Of a stretch of DNA of 64,000 nt, positions 1 through 12,618 are shown in pieces. Below the pieces are notes generated by a model. That model did not search any database. It was not told the DNA's origin and worked only from the letters and a program-made list of their open reading frames with translations. The position numbers and the translations under genes were made by a program. The stretch's first letter is position 1. The number at the start of each line of letters is the position of its first letter. The stretch covers positions 1,742,669 through 1,806,668 of the forward strand of contig NZ_LT615228.1 in assembly GCF_900096765.1 (NCBI RefSeq). The letters are read 5' to 3'. The stretch is from Polynucleobacter necessarius (lineage in GTDB: Bacteria; Pseudomonadota; Gammaproteobacteria; Burkholderiales; Burkholderiaceae).

Positions 1-2
1 TT

Positions 3-101
3 AGTTTTTCAAAAAAACCAGCGGATGGACAGTCTTTACCGCAGTCCGAAACTTTGGGGCCAGGCGCTTTAAATACTCCACCAGCTTCAGAGGTGAAGTA
101 G
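3..101 (+). CDS. 3' end of a gene upstream of dapB, probably outer-membrane assembly lipoprotein BamE (partial)
   Basis: The window opens inside a reading frame that runs about 32 codons to a TAG at 99-101. The visible tail is polar and proline-rich (ending PPASEVK), as in the poorly conserved C-terminus of BamE/OmlA lipoproteins. The identification rests mainly on context: in Burkholderiales bamE lies directly before dapB. The diagnostic BamE core is outside the window, so this is inference. The other two forward frames stop earlier or lack any protein-like character. Confidence 0.4.
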   Translation, partial: SFSKKPADGQSLPQSETLGPGALNTPPASEVK

Positions 102-164
102 TAAATCTGACTTTTGTATCGATGCTCCGGTAGTGGAAGGCATCCTAAAAAATTTTTATGAGAA

Positions 165-983
165 GTGATGACACAGATGATGAAGATAGCAATTGCCGGA
201 TCAACAGGCCGCATGGGAAAAATGTTGATTGAGGCTGTTCTTAATGTAGCTGATTTTCAACTGGTTGGCGCGCTTGAGCATCCCTCATGCCCTCTATTAG
301 GTGAGGATGCGGGCGCTTTCTTGGGCAAGAAAACAGGAGTAATTATTTCTTCGGATGTTGCTGCAGTCCTGGCTAATGCTCAGTTTCTGATTGACTTCAC
401 TAGACCAGAAGGCACGATGGCTCACTTGGCTGTAGCGGAAAAAACGGGGACCAAAATGATTATTGGAACTACCGGTTTAAATCAAGATCAAATTACCAGC
501 CTACAAAAAGCATCAGAAAAGCTAGCCATTGTTTTCGCTCCGAATATGAGCGTAGGTGTTAACGCAACTTTCAAGCTACTGGAGATTGCTGCCAAGATGC
601 TCAATCAAGGTTACGACATTGAAGTGATTGAAGCGCATCATCGACACAAAGTAGATGCGCCTTCTGGCACTGCACTCAAGATGGGTGAAGTCATTGCAGA
701 AGCGCTTGGCGAAAATCTCGAGGATGTTGCGGTATATGCGCGTGAAGGACATACCGACGAGCGCAAAGAAGGCTCTATTGGTTTTGCAACCATTCGAGGG
801 GGCGATATTGTTGGTGATCACACGGTCTTATTTGCTGGTGATGGTGAGCGTATAGAGATCAGTCATAAGTCATCAAGTCGTCAGTCATATGCTCAGGGTT
901 CTTTGCGTGCAGCCCGTTTTCTACAGAACCAAGCAACCGGTCTATATGACATGCAGGATGTATTAGGTTTACGTAAACAATAG
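165..983 (+). CDS. dapB: 4-hydroxy-tetrahydrodipicolinate reductase
   Basis: Cytoplasmic NAD(P)H-dependent reductase making tetrahydrodipicolinate for lysine and meso-diaminopimelate. The N-terminal Rossmann motif GSTGRMG is at residues 12-18, and the family signature [15 protein letters not shown] (catalytic His and Lys) is at 156-170. Its 272 residues match the usual family length. The 5' end is crowded: GTG at 165, ATG at 168, ATG at 177 and ATG at 180. The purine-rich AGAAG at 161 sits very close to the first two, and the conserved core (MKIAIAG) begins at 180, so the exact start is uncertain. leuS follows 19 bases later and is probably cotranscribed. Confidence 0.96.
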   Translation: MMTQMMKIAIAGSTGRMGKMLIEAVLNVADFQLVGALEHPSCPLLGEDAGAFLGKKTGVIISSDVAAVLANAQFLIDFTRPEGTMAHLAVAEKTGTKMIIGTTGLNQDQITSLQKASEKLAIVFAPNMSVGVNATFKLLEIAAKMLNQGYDIEVIEAHHRHKVDAPSGTALKMGEVIAEALGENLEDVAVYAREGHTDERKEGSIGFATIRGGDIVGDHTVLFAGDGERIEISHKSSSRQSYAQGSLRAARFLQNQATGLYDMQDVLGLRKQ

Positions 984-1002
984 AAGAAAAGAGTTGTCTT
1001 GA

Positions 1003-3675
<2,673 letters not shown>

Positions 3676-3691
3676 TCGAATAGAAATCCAC

Positions 3692-4219
3692 ATGAGCGTT
3701 AATCTTCCTAGACGAACACTTCTTAGCTTCATTGCTAGCGTACCCTTAAGTGGATTGATCGCTTGTGGATATCGTTTGCGTGGAATGGTGGACTTACCAT
3801 TCACGGCAATTGCAATTACTGGAAATCCTTCTCCACCCCTGCGTGCAGATATTCAGACATCGATTTTGACGGGAACTGGTGCCAAAGTGGCCATTAGCCC
3901 CAAAGATGCCGATTTAATTTTGGAAATCACAAACGATATTAGCGGCCGCGAGATTTTGGCATATAACTCAGCAGATCAGGTATCCGCTTATCGTTTGAAT
4001 ATTCGTGTTGGATTTAGAGCTTACGACTTAGCGGGAGCTGATGTTGTACCAGAGAGTGAGATCTACATGACTCGCGATATGGATTTCTCTAACACTACCG
4101 TTTTGGCAACCGATGTACAGCAACAACAATTTTTATCTTTAATGCGTAAGGATCTAGCCGTTCAGATTTTGCGCCGCGTTTCTGCTGCTGCTCTTTCACC
4201 GCAAGCGAAATCTTTCTAA
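3692..4219 (+). CDS. lptE: LPS-assembly lipoprotein LptE
   Basis: Outer-membrane lipoprotein that plugs the LptD barrel and helps insert lipopolysaccharide in the outer leaflet. From ATG 3692 the protein begins with a twin-arginine-like basic patch, a hydrophobic stretch and a lipobox GLIAC, followed directly by the typical LptE start CGYRLRG. The rest is the short alpha/beta LptE domain (175 residues in all, normal for the family). A TTG at 3665, overlapping leuS, would add nine residues before the signal peptide and is less likely. holA follows 17 bases later, as in other Burkholderiales. Confidence 0.9.
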   Translation: MSVNLPRRTLLSFIASVPLSGLIACGYRLRGMVDLPFTAIAITGNPSPPLRADIQTSILTGTGAKVAISPKDADLILEITNDISGREILAYNSADQVSAYRLNIRVGFRAYDLAGADVVPESEIYMTRDMDFSNTTVLATDVQQQQFLSLMRKDLAVQILRRVSAAALSPQAKSF

Positions 4220-4236
4220 AGAAAGATGCTGACCGC

Positions 4237-5298
4237 ATGGTTAAAGTAGATGCTCTGCAAACCCATCTCAAAGCCTTGAGTTCGGGTACTGCAATGCTCC
4301 CCCTTTATGTATTTAGTGGTGATGAGCCTTTGCTGATGATGGAAGCAATGGATCAGTTGCGACTAGCTGCTAAGAAATTAGGTTTTACAGAGCGTGAGGT
4401 TTTGCTGCAAGAGCACGGATTTGATTGGAGTGCTCTCATGAGCGCCGGTCAAACGATGTCTTTATTTGGCGATAAGCGTTGGGTAGAGCTGCGGATTCCA
4501 ACGGGTAAGCCTGGGCGTGATGGTGCGGATGCATTAAAGCAATTTGCCGCACAGATTGAATCGCAAATCAACCCACCCGAAGGGCCGGGTACCGTGGTGT
4601 GCATTATTTTGCCAAGACTCGATGGCAAAACAAAAACCTCTGCTTGGTTTACTGCCTTAGATGAAGCCGGTATGGCCATTCAGATTGATTCTTTGGATCG
4701 TTCACATTTGCCGCATTGGATTTCTGGAAGGCTAAAAAAACAACAACAAGAGGTAGAACCAGGCCCAGAGGGTCGACGTGCGTTGGATTTTATCGCTGAC
4801 CAGGTTGAGGGCAATTTAATTGCTGCCCACCAAGAAATTCTCAAATTAGGTTTGTTATATCCCGCTGGGGTGTTGACTGAAGAGCAAGTTCGCTCATCGA
4901 TATTAAAGGTTGCGCGTTATAACGTCTTTGAGTTGACTGAAGCAATGCTAGCAGGTGATTTGCCAAGATTAAATCGTATGCTGGATGGCCTAAAAGGAGA
5001 GGGTGAGCCCTTAGTGCTGATTCTCTGGAGCGTAATTGAAGAGCTTAGGCTACTATCTAAACTAAAGGCTGCCAGTGACGCTGGCGAGTCTGTGCAGCAG
5101 TTAATACGAGCTAATCGTATTTGGGGAAACAAAGAGCGTTTATACCCAGCTGCGCTCAGACGGGTGCAGCCCTTGAAATTGCGTAAAGCAATGCAGGTAG
5201 CTGCTGGATTAGATCGCCAAGTAAAGGGTTTGAAGGCTAGTGAGTTGCCGCCTGATCCCTGGGATGGTTTGCGCTTAGTTGGAAATTTATTGCGGTAA
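4237..5298 (+). CDS. holA: DNA polymerase III delta subunit
   Basis: Clamp-loader subunit that opens the beta sliding clamp. The 353-residue protein shows the HolA pattern: N-terminal YVFSGDEPLLMMEA (degenerate AAA+ domain without a Walker A motif), a middle helical domain and a C-terminal collar domain (YNVFELTEAMLAGDLPR and following helices). It lies in the conserved leuS-lptE-holA-proA order. The start at ATG 4237 follows a short spacer after lptE. Identification rests on overall pattern and synteny rather than a catalytic motif. Confidence 0.93.
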   Translation: MVKVDALQTHLKALSSGTAMLPLYVFSGDEPLLMMEAMDQLRLAAKKLGFTEREVLLQEHGFDWSALMSAGQTMSLFGDKRWVELRIPTGKPGRDGADALKQFAAQIESQINPPEGPGTVVCIILPRLDGKTKTSAWFTALDEAGMAIQIDSLDRSHLPHWISGRLKKQQQEVEPGPEGRRALDFIADQVEGNLIAAHQEILKLGLLYPAGVLTEEQVRSSILKVARYNVFELTEAMLAGDLPRLNRMLDGLKGEGEPLVLILWSVIEELRLLSKLKAASDAGESVQQLIRANRIWGNKERLYPAALRRVQPLKLRKAMQVAAGLDRQVKGLKASELPPDPWDGLRLVGNLLR

Positions 5299-5345
5299 GC
5301 ATTGTTAAAAGTAGAGCAAAAATACAGATTTAGAAAGTTAGGAAT

Positions 5346-6647
5346 ATGAGTACTGAGATGAGCACTGAGAAATCTTCTGCAATTCATGAATTGATGCAAG
5401 AGATTGGTCAGCGAGCACGCAATGCATCGCGTGCAGTTGCTCGTGCATCAAGCGAGCAGAAGAATCAGGCCTTATTGCATATTGCCAAGCTAGTTTGTGA
5501 AAAAACTGAGCAGATTCAAAAAGTAAATCAAGTAGACGTTGAGCGCGCTAAAGCCAATGGCCAAGATGCCGCATTCGTAGATCGTCTGACGATGACTCCT
5601 AAGACGATTGAAATCATGGCTTTAGGTTTAGAGCAGATCGTAAATCTAGAGGATCCTATTGGAAAAATTACGCCATTACAAAAACAAGCCTCTGGTATTG
5701 AGATTGGCCAGATGCGGGTTCCCCTCGGTGTAATAGGCATCATTTACGAATCTAGGCCTAATGTCACGATTGATGCTGCGGCATTGTGTTTAAAGTCAGG
5801 TAACGCGGTAATTTTGCGTGGCGGTTCAGAAGCAATCGACTCCAATACTTTGTTAGCTCAGATCATTCAAGAAGGCTTAACTGCCGCTGGCTTGCCTAAG
5901 GATGCTGTTCAGGTGGTGACAACTACTGATCGCAGCGCTGTCGGTGCGATGATCACGATGACTCAATACATCGATGTGATTGTGCCGCGTGGAGGTAAGA
6001 GCTTGATTGCGCGCCTAATGGCCGAAGCCCGCGTGCCCATGATTAAGCATTTAGATGGAATTTGCCATACCTACATTGATGCCGAGGCTGATGTTGCGAT
6101 GGCTATCAAGGTATGTGATAACGCTAAGACACAACGATACGCACCATGTAATGCAATGGAAACCTTATTGGTGAATAAAGATATTGCTCCAAAGGTGTTA
6201 CCAAGTCTTTGCAAAATTTATCAAGATAAAGGCGTGGAGCTCAGGGTTGATTCACTGACGCGCTCTACTTTAGAGGCGAATGGCTTTCAGAATTTAGTGG
6301 ATGCCACAGAGGAGGATTGGCATACTGAATACCTGGCGCCAATTTTGTCGATTAAGACAGTAGCCGATATGAATGAGGCAATAAATCATATCGAGCGCTA
6401 TGGTAGTAAACATACCGATGCGATTATTACGAATAATCAGGCACAAGCGAATCGCTTCTTGCGTGAAGTCGATAGTGCTAGCGTGATGGTCAACGCCAGC
6501 ACTCGCTTTGCAGATGGTTTTGAATATGGTTTGGGCGCAGAAATTGGTATTTCTAATGACAAGCTGCATGCTCGGGGTCCTGTTGGTCTAGATGGCCTGA
6601 CGTCCTTAAAGTATGTAGTGATGGGTCATGGCGAGATTCGTGCTTAA
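5346..6647 (+). CDS. proA: Gamma-glutamyl phosphate reductase
   Basis: NADPH-dependent reduction of gamma-glutamyl phosphate to glutamate semialdehyde, second step of proline synthesis. The aldehyde-dehydrogenase-fold protein has the ProA signatures [17 protein letters not shown] and the catalytic cysteine at residue 268 ([12 protein letters not shown]). Its 433 residues are a little longer than the 417 of E. coli because of an N-terminal extension. Start ATG 5346 is preceded by AGGAA. A second in-frame ATG lies at codon 5. proB is not in this window. Confidence 0.97.
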   Translation: MSTEMSTEKSSAIHELMQEIGQRARNASRAVARASSEQKNQALLHIAKLVCEKTEQIQKVNQVDVERAKANGQDAAFVDRLTMTPKTIEIMALGLEQIVNLEDPIGKITPLQKQASGIEIGQMRVPLGVIGIIYESRPNVTIDAAALCLKSGNAVILRGGSEAIDSNTLLAQIIQEGLTAAGLPKDAVQVVTTTDRSAVGAMITMTQYIDVIVPRGGKSLIARLMAEARVPMIKHLDGICHTYIDAEADVAMAIKVCDNAKTQRYAPCNAMETLLVNKDIAPKVLPSLCKIYQDKGVELRVDSLTRSTLEANGFQNLVDATEEDWHTEYLAPILSIKTVADMNEAINHIERYGSKHTDAIITNNQAQANRFLREVDSASVMVNASTRFADGFEYGLGAEIGISNDKLHARGPVGLDGLTSLKYVVMGHGEIRA

Positions 6648-6701
6648 TAGAGTGCTAATGGACTCAACAGTGAATTCAGCAAGGATATAAGTAAATCATT
6701 C

Positions 6702-7127
6702 ATGGCAAATGCATACCTTTGGGTAAAAACTCTTCATATCGTCATGGTTACTTCATGGTTTGCGGGCCTGTTTTACCTGCCTCGTATTTTCGTGAACTTA
6801 GCTGATGAGAAAAATCCAGAAGTCTATCCTCGACTTCTGGGGATGGCCGATCGCCTCTTTCGTTTTATGACTATTTTGGCTGTGCCGGCAGTCATTCTAG
6901 GTTTATTACTCTGGCTATTTTTTGGTATCGGTATCGGTAATGCCTGGATGCATGCCAAACTCTTTTTTGTCGTGTTGGTCATTGGTTATCACCATGCATG
7001 CTGGAGTTTATTAAAGAAGTTTCGTTCTGGTAGCAACACTAGGTCAGGTGTCTGGTATCGCTGGTTCAACGAAGTTCCGGTTATTTTGTTGTTGGTGATT
7101 GTTGCTCTGGTCATTTTTAAGCCTTGA
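6702..7127 (+). CDS. hemJ: HemJ-type protoporphyrinogen oxidase (membrane protein)
   Basis: Small integral membrane protein of the HemJ/UPF0093 family, which oxidises protoporphyrinogen IX to protoporphyrin IX in bacteria lacking HemG/HemY. It starts with the family hallmark LWVKTLHIVMVTSWFAGLFY, which carries the conserved histidine at residue 12. Three to four hydrophobic segments follow over 141 residues, the normal length. It lies between proA and an rRNA methyltransferase gene, with hemL about 1.7 kb downstream. The spacer from proA is 54 bases. Confidence 0.88.
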   Translation: MANAYLWVKTLHIVMVTSWFAGLFYLPRIFVNLADEKNPEVYPRLLGMADRLFRFMTILAVPAVILGLLLWLFFGIGIGNAWMHAKLFFVVLVIGYHHACWSLLKKFRSGSNTRSGVWYRWFNEVPVILLLVIVALVIFKP

Positions 7128-7157
7128 TTTTGGTTTCCTTTTTAGACTGTTAGCCCC

Positions 7158-8609
7158 ATGAGATTTTTTGTTGTTTGCCCAGGCGGTTTGGAAGTACCAC
7201 TCGCACAGGAGTTAGCGGAGATTTCGCAGCGTCCGGATTGCAAGGCCTTGGGTACTTGGGTGATAGATCCAACTCCAACTAGCCCAACCGGCGGTATTGG
7301 TTTGGCTGGCCCAATCTCAGCAACAATGGCCCTGAATTTGCATTCGCGTATTGCAAGTCGCGTCTTAATGCAAATGGCACAAGCCCCCTACAGACAAGAG
7401 GATGACCTATATAAATTGACTAGCGGTTTGGCATGGGAAGATTGGTTTGGCTCCAAACAAACTTTGCGGGTTGATGTCACAGCACATCGCTCTCCTTTGA
7501 AGAGTTTAAATTTTGCAACACTCAAAATTAAAGATGCCATTGTGGATCGTCTGCGTGATGTCACAGGCGATCGTCCAAGTATTGATACAGCCTTTCCAGA
7601 TGTACGGGTTCAGGCTCATCTCACTGCTACCCAAGTCACAATTTATTTAGACACCTCGGGTGAAGCGTTGTTTAAAAGGGGTTGGCGCGATGAAAAAGGC
7701 GATGCTCCTCTAAAAGAAAACTTAGCTGCTGGAATTCTATCGATTACAGGTTGGAAGCCTGGTCAAACACTATTTGACCCAATGTGCGGTAGCGGAACAT
7801 TTTTAATTGAAGCCGCACAGATGGCGCTTGCTATACCTCCGGGCGCTATTCGCTCGGGAATGTATGGGGATGAGGTCAAGCCTAGTCGCTTAGCCTATCG
7901 TCCTCTAGTGACTTCTTCTCATGGCTTTGGTTTTCAAAGGCTTAAGCCTTTTCAAGAAGCTGCCGAGCAAAAGCGTTGGACAGCTTTAAAAGAATCTTCT
8001 TTAAATGAGATTTTAGAAAAGCGGAAGAGCTATCCTGATGCCAAATCCTTGGAGATTAGTGGCGGCGATATTAACGAGAAGTTAGTTTTGATGTTTAAGG
8101 GTAATTGGCAAAGAGCGCAGTTGCCAGATCAACCGGTCGTGCGCCAGATTGATGCGCTCGTTAGTAAGCCTCCGGGCAATCAGGGTGGGGTGATGCTATT
8201 GAACCCGCCCTATGGAGAGCGCCTGGTGATTAAGGGTGGACGTGGTCAGGATCGTGCAAGCAAAGCCGCTGACTATGAAACTGAGGAGCCTGAAAATCGC
8301 TTCGAGCTCAATCTTGAAACTGGTCGCCAAAGCGCCAAACGTTCAAGTCGTGAGTCCTTGAAAAAATTGCAGGCACAAGAAGAGCAAGACCCCAAGTTTG
8401 TAGAATTTTTGCGTCAGTTCGGGCAACACTTAAAAGATGCATTTGGTGGCTGGAATGTATTTGTCTTAACTGTGGATATGGCGCTACCTGGACAGCTTCG
8501 CATTAAGGAATCTAAGCGCACCCCTTTATTTAATGGTTCTTTGGAGTGTCGCTTATTTAAGTTTGAAATGCACCTTAAGCCTTCCATCTCTTCTGTATCA
8601 CAAGACTGA
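7158..8609 (+). CDS. rlmL: THUMP-domain 23S rRNA methyltransferase (RlmL-type, RlmL half only)
   Basis: SAM-dependent RNA methyltransferase, probably making m2G in 23S rRNA. The N-terminal half has the ferredoxin-like and THUMP region (CPGGLEVPLAQEL near the start, KIKDAIVDRLRD around 130). The Rossmann domain has the SAM motif FDPMCGSGTFLIEAA at residues 206-220 and the catalytic NPPYGERL at 349-356. At 483 residues it lacks the second, RlmK-like methyltransferase domain of E. coli RlmL (702 residues), as in many bacteria. A charged insertion (about residues 360-410) separates the catalytic motif from the last strands. Exact nucleotide target is inferred from the family. Confidence 0.85.
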   Translation: MRFFVVCPGGLEVPLAQELAEISQRPDCKALGTWVIDPTPTSPTGGIGLAGPISATMALNLHSRIASRVLMQMAQAPYRQEDDLYKLTSGLAWEDWFGSKQTLRVDVTAHRSPLKSLNFATLKIKDAIVDRLRDVTGDRPSIDTAFPDVRVQAHLTATQVTIYLDTSGEALFKRGWRDEKGDAPLKENLAAGILSITGWKPGQTLFDPMCGSGTFLIEAAQMALAIPPGAIRSGMYGDEVKPSRLAYRPLVTSSHGFGFQRLKPFQEAAEQKRWTALKESSLNEILEKRKSYPDAKSLEISGGDINEKLVLMFKGNWQRAQLPDQPVVRQIDALVSKPPGNQGGVMLLNPPYGERLVIKGGRGQDRASKAADYETEEPENRFELNLETGRQSAKRSSRESLKKLQAQEEQDPKFVEFLRQFGQHLKDAFGGWNVFVLTVDMALPGQLRIKESKRTPLFNGSLECRLFKFEMHLKPSISSVSQD

Positions 8610-8662
8610 TGAGTGCTTAAAATGGTCACCTTGAAATACATGAAATTTCGGAGAATGAAGTA

Positions 8663-8833
8663 ATGGAATTTAAAACCTATATGTGTTTAATTTGCGGCTG
8701 GGTTTACGATGAAGCTGCTGGTTTGCCTGATGAAGGTATTGCGCCAGGAACACTTTGGAAAGACGTGCCAATGAACTGGACATGCCCAGAGTGTGGTGCT
8801 CGTAAAGAAGACTTTGAAATGATGGCAATTTAA
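8663..8833 (+). CDS. Rubredoxin
   Basis: A 56-codon gene for a small mononuclear-iron electron carrier. Two CxxC pairs (Cys8/Cys11 and Cys41/Cys44) form the Fe(Cys)4 site, with the typical rubredoxin pattern CGWVYDEAAG and WTCPECGARKEDF. The start ATG 8663 is preceded by the purine-rich GAGAATGAAG. It sits between the rRNA methyltransferase and hemL. Its redox partner is not evident here. Confidence 0.96.
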   Translation: MEFKTYMCLICGWVYDEAAGLPDEGIAPGTLWKDVPMNWTCPECGARKEDFEMMAI

Positions 8834-8872
8834 CTTTGAAATTGCTTTAAAAAGAAATAGATTGAGAAAATA

Positions 8873-10165
8873 GTGAGTCAAAACGACGTTTTATTCGAGC
8901 GGGCACAAAAGACCATTCCTGGAGGAGTCAATTCACCTGTGCGTGCTTTCCGTCAAGTAGGCGGTACACCCCGTTTTGTCACTAAAGCTAAAGGCCCTTA
9001 TTTTTGGGATGCCGACAATACACGTTATATCGACTTAATCATGTCTTGGGGTCCCATGATTGTTGGACATGCCAATTCTGAGGTGGTAGAGGCTGTACAA
9101 AAAGCAGCAGAAACAAGTTTTAGCTATGGCGCTCCAACTGAAGGTGAAATCGAGTTAGCCGAACGCATTTGCGCTTTGATGTCGAGTGTTGAGCAAGTAC
9201 GCATGGTATCGAGCGGTACTGAAGCGACTATGAGCGCTCTGCGTTTGGCGCGCGGCTACACTGGTCGTGATCTGATAATTAAATTTGAGGGATGCTATCA
9301 CGGCCATGCAGACAGTTTGCTTGTCAAAGCAGGTTCTGGCTTGTTAACGTTTGCAGACTCTACACAAAATGCTCCTTCATCCGGCGGCGTTCCACAGGAT
9401 TTAGTGAAGCATACACTTGTTTTGCCTTACAACGATGTTGAAGCAATTGAGGCGGTATTTAAGCAGCAGGGCGATCAAATTGCTGCTGTGATTATTGAAC
9501 CGATTGCAGGCAATATGAATTTGATTCAACCATCAAAGACTTTTTTGAGTGCTGTTCGGAATTTGACGAGCCAGTATGGCAGCGTCTTAATTTACGATGA
9601 GGTGATGACTGGTTTTAGGGTCGCTCTTGGTGGTGCGCAATCTTTGCAAGGAATCATTCCAGATCTCACTTGCTTGGGTAAAGTGATGGGTGGCGGTATG
9701 CCGATGGCTGCATTTGGGGGTAAAAAAGAAATCATGTCGAAGTTAGCTCCCTTGGGCAATGTTTATCAGGCCGGGACTTTGTCGGGGAATCCTGTTGCGG
9801 TAGCTGCTGGTTTAAAAACGCTGGAGATTGTCTCTCGTGATGGCTTTTATGAGCACCTGACCGGTCAAACTGAGAAGTTGATGATTGGCTTAAAGCAAGC
9901 TGCTGATAAAACTGGTATTCCGTTTGCAGTCGATAGTGTTGGTGGCATGTTTGGATTTTATTTTGCCGATGCGGTGCCTAATTCTTATGAGGCGGTTACT
10001 AAAACTAATATCGAGGCGTTTAAAAAATTCTTTCACTTAATGTTAGATGAGGGTGTTTACTTAGCGCCGTCTGCGTACGAGGCGGGATTTACTTCAATTG
10101 CCCACGATAATGATGTGATTGCAGCAATTATTGCTGCTGCAAACAAATCATTTGCTAAGTTGTAA
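8873..10165 (+). CDS. hemL: Glutamate-1-semialdehyde 2,1-aminomutase
   Basis: PLP enzyme that converts glutamate 1-semialdehyde to 5-aminolevulinate, the tetrapyrrole precursor in the C5 pathway. It is a class III aminotransferase of 430 residues (normal length), with the opening [12 protein letters not shown], the aspartate of [10 protein letters not shown] and the PLP lysine at 270 ([17 protein letters not shown]). It starts with GTG at 8873. The gene lies 39 bases after the rubredoxin gene and is convergent with the apaH remnant downstream. Confidence 0.97.
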   Translation: MSQNDVLFERAQKTIPGGVNSPVRAFRQVGGTPRFVTKAKGPYFWDADNTRYIDLIMSWGPMIVGHANSEVVEAVQKAAETSFSYGAPTEGEIELAERICALMSSVEQVRMVSSGTEATMSALRLARGYTGRDLIIKFEGCYHGHADSLLVKAGSGLLTFADSTQNAPSSGGVPQDLVKHTLVLPYNDVEAIEAVFKQQGDQIAAVIIEPIAGNMNLIQPSKTFLSAVRNLTSQYGSVLIYDEVMTGFRVALGGAQSLQGIIPDLTCLGKVMGGGMPMAAFGGKKEIMSKLAPLGNVYQAGTLSGNPVAVAAGLKTLEIVSRDGFYEHLTGQTEKLMIGLKQAADKTGIPFAVDSVGGMFGFYFADAVPNSYEAVTKTNIEAFKKFFHLMLDEGVYLAPSAYEAGFTSIAHDNDVIAAIIAAANKSFAKL

Positions 10166-10189
10166 GCAAAACCTGTAGTGAATGGGTAA

Positions 10190-11030
10190 TTACATGCGAA
10201 GTGGATGGTTATAGCCAGCCACTTGGATGATTTTGGATTTTTTAGAATCACGATTGCTGTTCGATATTTCCATGGCGGTCAGTTTTCCGCCCCAGACACA
10301 ACCTGTATCCAGGCCGACAACATTGTGATCTCGCAATAGCCCTAGTGTTGACCAGTGACCAAAATAAATCACAGTATCTTTGGTTTTTCTCTTAGGGGCC
10401 TTGAACCAGGGAATATAGCCCTTAGGGCCATTTTCTAGTCCCTGGGCGCTATCAAATTCCATAAGACCGCTAGGAGTGCAAAAGCGTAATCTAGTTAATG
10501 CATTGGTGATTACGCGTAAACGCTCATAACCCTTCAGTGAATTGCTCCATTTATTTGACGTATTACCATACATATTGCCTAAAAAATCTTTATAGGATTT
10601 GCTACGCAGAGTTTTTTCTACTTCTTGAGCACACTCAATAGTCTGCTGCAAATCCCATTTGGGGAGCACTCCTGCATGCACCATGAGAACATTCCCATCG
10701 CTCAAAGCCATTGGGCGCTTTCGTAACCAGTTGATCAATTCTCGGCGATCTGGGGGCCTTTAAGATATTCGCAACAGTATCTAGCCCTTTTGTTTTTCGA
10801 ATACCTGCATCTATCGCCAGGAGATGTAAATCATGATTACCCAAAAGACATTCTGCCCGACCGGATTCTTGCAATTTTTTGAGCTGGCGCAATGCGCCCA
10901 AAGAATCTGGTCCGCGATTCACTAGGTCTCCCAAGAAAATCATCTTGGAATTGGGCGGTAATTTCTTGACCAGGGCTTTTAGTGAGGGCGCGCATCCTTG
11001 TACGTCCCCAATAGCGAATATCTTGCTCAT
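10190..11030 (-). pseudogene. apaH: Symmetrical Ap4A hydrolase ApaH, split by a one-base insertion
   Basis: The first part (from ATG at 11030) has the metallophosphatase motifs GDVQG (8-12), GDLVNRG (34-40) and GNHD (64-67), then runs out of frame at ILKAPRSPRI and ends at 10635. The rest of ApaH, including VHAGVLPKW, FGHWSTLGL and GLDTGCVWGG, continues in another frame to 10190. Removing one G from the five-G run at 10752-10756 restores ILKAPDRRELINWL across the junction, a typical ApaH sequence. The ORF pieces would otherwise lack half of the active site. The intact enzyme splits Ap4A into two ADP. The defect is either a real mutation or a base-call error in the run. Confidence 0.85.
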
Positions 11031-11069
11031 GCTCTATTTTAAAACGGAATGGCGAATCATCAATATTGG

Positions 11070-12542
11070 CTAAGCAATTTTTTTGACAACGCTGTAGCGC
11101 ACCAAAGTTTTCTTGCGAGCTTCATCATGGTCTACTACTGGTAGCGGGTAATCGCGCCCCAGCGTAATGCCTGCTGCCTCGAGCTCAATATGACCAGCCT
11201 TCCAAGGAGCATGGATAGACTTCTTAGAAAGCTTTTCTAATTGCGGTAAATAGCGACGAATAAATTTACCTTTTAGATCAAACTTTTCAGATTGAGTGAT
11301 GGGGTTAAATATGCGGAAATAAGGCTGCGCATCGCATCCAGAAGACGATGCCCATTGCCAACCACCATTGTTTGATGAAAGCTCAAAGTCATTTAAATGC
11401 TCAGCAAAATAGGCCTCGCCCCAGCGCCAATCAATTCCTAAATCTTTCGTCAAAAAGCTCGCAACCACCATTCTTAAGCGGTTATGCATATAACCACTTT
11501 GATTGAGTTGATGCATGGCTGCGTCAACTAAGGGGTAGCCGGTTTTGCCTTCGCGCCAAGCGGTAAATAATTTTTTGGCTATAGCTCCGCTTTCCCAGAC
11601 AATATTGTCGTAATCGGGTTTGAATGATGCGCCTTGCGCCAAGCGAGGGTGATTAGCCAAAATCATGAAATAGAAATCACGCCAAATCAGTTCGCTTAAC
11701 CAAATCGTAGCACCCATGCTGCCAGCTAGCATGCGACGATGCGCCTCTCTCACTAAGCCACGAATGGAGAGCATGCCAAAACGTAGGTGCGTTGATAGAT
11801 AGCTCACCCCCTTAATGGCGGGGAAGTCTCTGCCAACTTGGTACTGATCAATGCGAGAAAGAAAGTCTTCCAAAAATACTTGACCACCCTTAGAGCCTGG
11901 CGGAAGGTAGCTCTCAATCCCCGTCGGGCAAAAGCCCATGGATTCTAAGGATGGGAATGGCAGATCCAATTGTTTAGGAATCTCAGCATATTGACCGGCT
12001 TTGGGTTCGCACTCATAAGCCGCCAAATCTTTTTCTTGCAAGGTCTTGAGCCAATTATTTTTGTAGGGAGTAAAGATTGAGAAAACCGTATTAGAGTTTG
12101 TCAAAATTTCTTTTTTCTCAAAAATGACCTGATCTTTAAAACTCTCAAAACGGATATCTAAATTTTCTAAAGATTTTTGAATGGCTTCATCACGAGCAAT
12201 TGCAGATGGCTCATAGTCATGATTAGTAAAAACAGTTTTTGCACCAAGTTCACTGGCAATCTGTGGAATGCAGTCGATGGGTTTACCAAAGCGCACAATC
12301 AATCCGCCACCGAGTTGGCGCAACTCTTCATCGATTTGCTTTAAGCCCTGCCATATGAAGTCAACACGGCGATCATGCTTGAGGCCTTTTGGGTCTAATT
12401 CCCCTTTGAGTAATGGCTCGAGAATATCGGTATCAAATATGAAAGCAAGCCATACCTGCTGACTTTCCTTGAGCGCGTGATGAAGCGCTGCATTGTCATG
12501 CAGGCGGAGATCTCGACGGAGCCAAACGAGTGCTTTTTGCAT
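11070..12542 (-). CDS. phrB: Deoxyribodipyrimidine photolyase
   Basis: FAD-dependent enzyme that repairs UV cyclobutane pyrimidine dimers in DNA. The N-terminal photolyase/cryptochrome domain opens with ALVWLRRDLRLHDNAAL. The C-terminal FAD-binding domain has WREGKTGYPLVDAAM, HNRLRMVVASFL and the class I signature WQWASSSGCDAQPYFRIFNP. Its 490 residues fit class I CPD photolyases. It starts 76 bases upstream of, and divergent from, the next gene (ATG 12619), so that gap must hold both promoters. Confidence 0.95.
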   Translation of the reverse strand: MQKALVWLRRDLRLHDNAALHHALKESQQVWLAFIFDTDILEPLLKGELDPKGLKHDRRVDFIWQGLKQIDEELRQLGGGLIVRFGKPIDCIPQIASELGAKTVFTNHDYEPSAIARDEAIQKSLENLDIRFESFKDQVIFEKKEILTNSNTVFSIFTPYKNNWLKTLQEKDLAAYECEPKAGQYAEIPKQLDLPFPSLESMGFCPTGIESYLPPGSKGGQVFLEDFLSRIDQYQVGRDFPAIKGVSYLSTHLRFGMLSIRGLVREAHRRMLAGSMGATIWLSELIWRDFYFMILANHPRLAQGASFKPDYDNIVWESGAIAKKLFTAWREGKTGYPLVDAAMHQLNQSGYMHNRLRMVVASFLTKDLGIDWRWGEAYFAEHLNDFELSSNNGGWQWASSSGCDAQPYFRIFNPITQSEKFDLKGKFIRRYLPQLEKLSKKSIHAPWKAGHIELEAAGITLGRDYPLPVVDHDEARKKTLVRYSVVKKIA

Positions 12543-12618
12543 AGCCCCTATATTAGGGCCAATTGGCCGAATGTGTTGGAAGCGCTTTCATGTAAGCAGG
12601 TTAAAATCCTATTTAACG

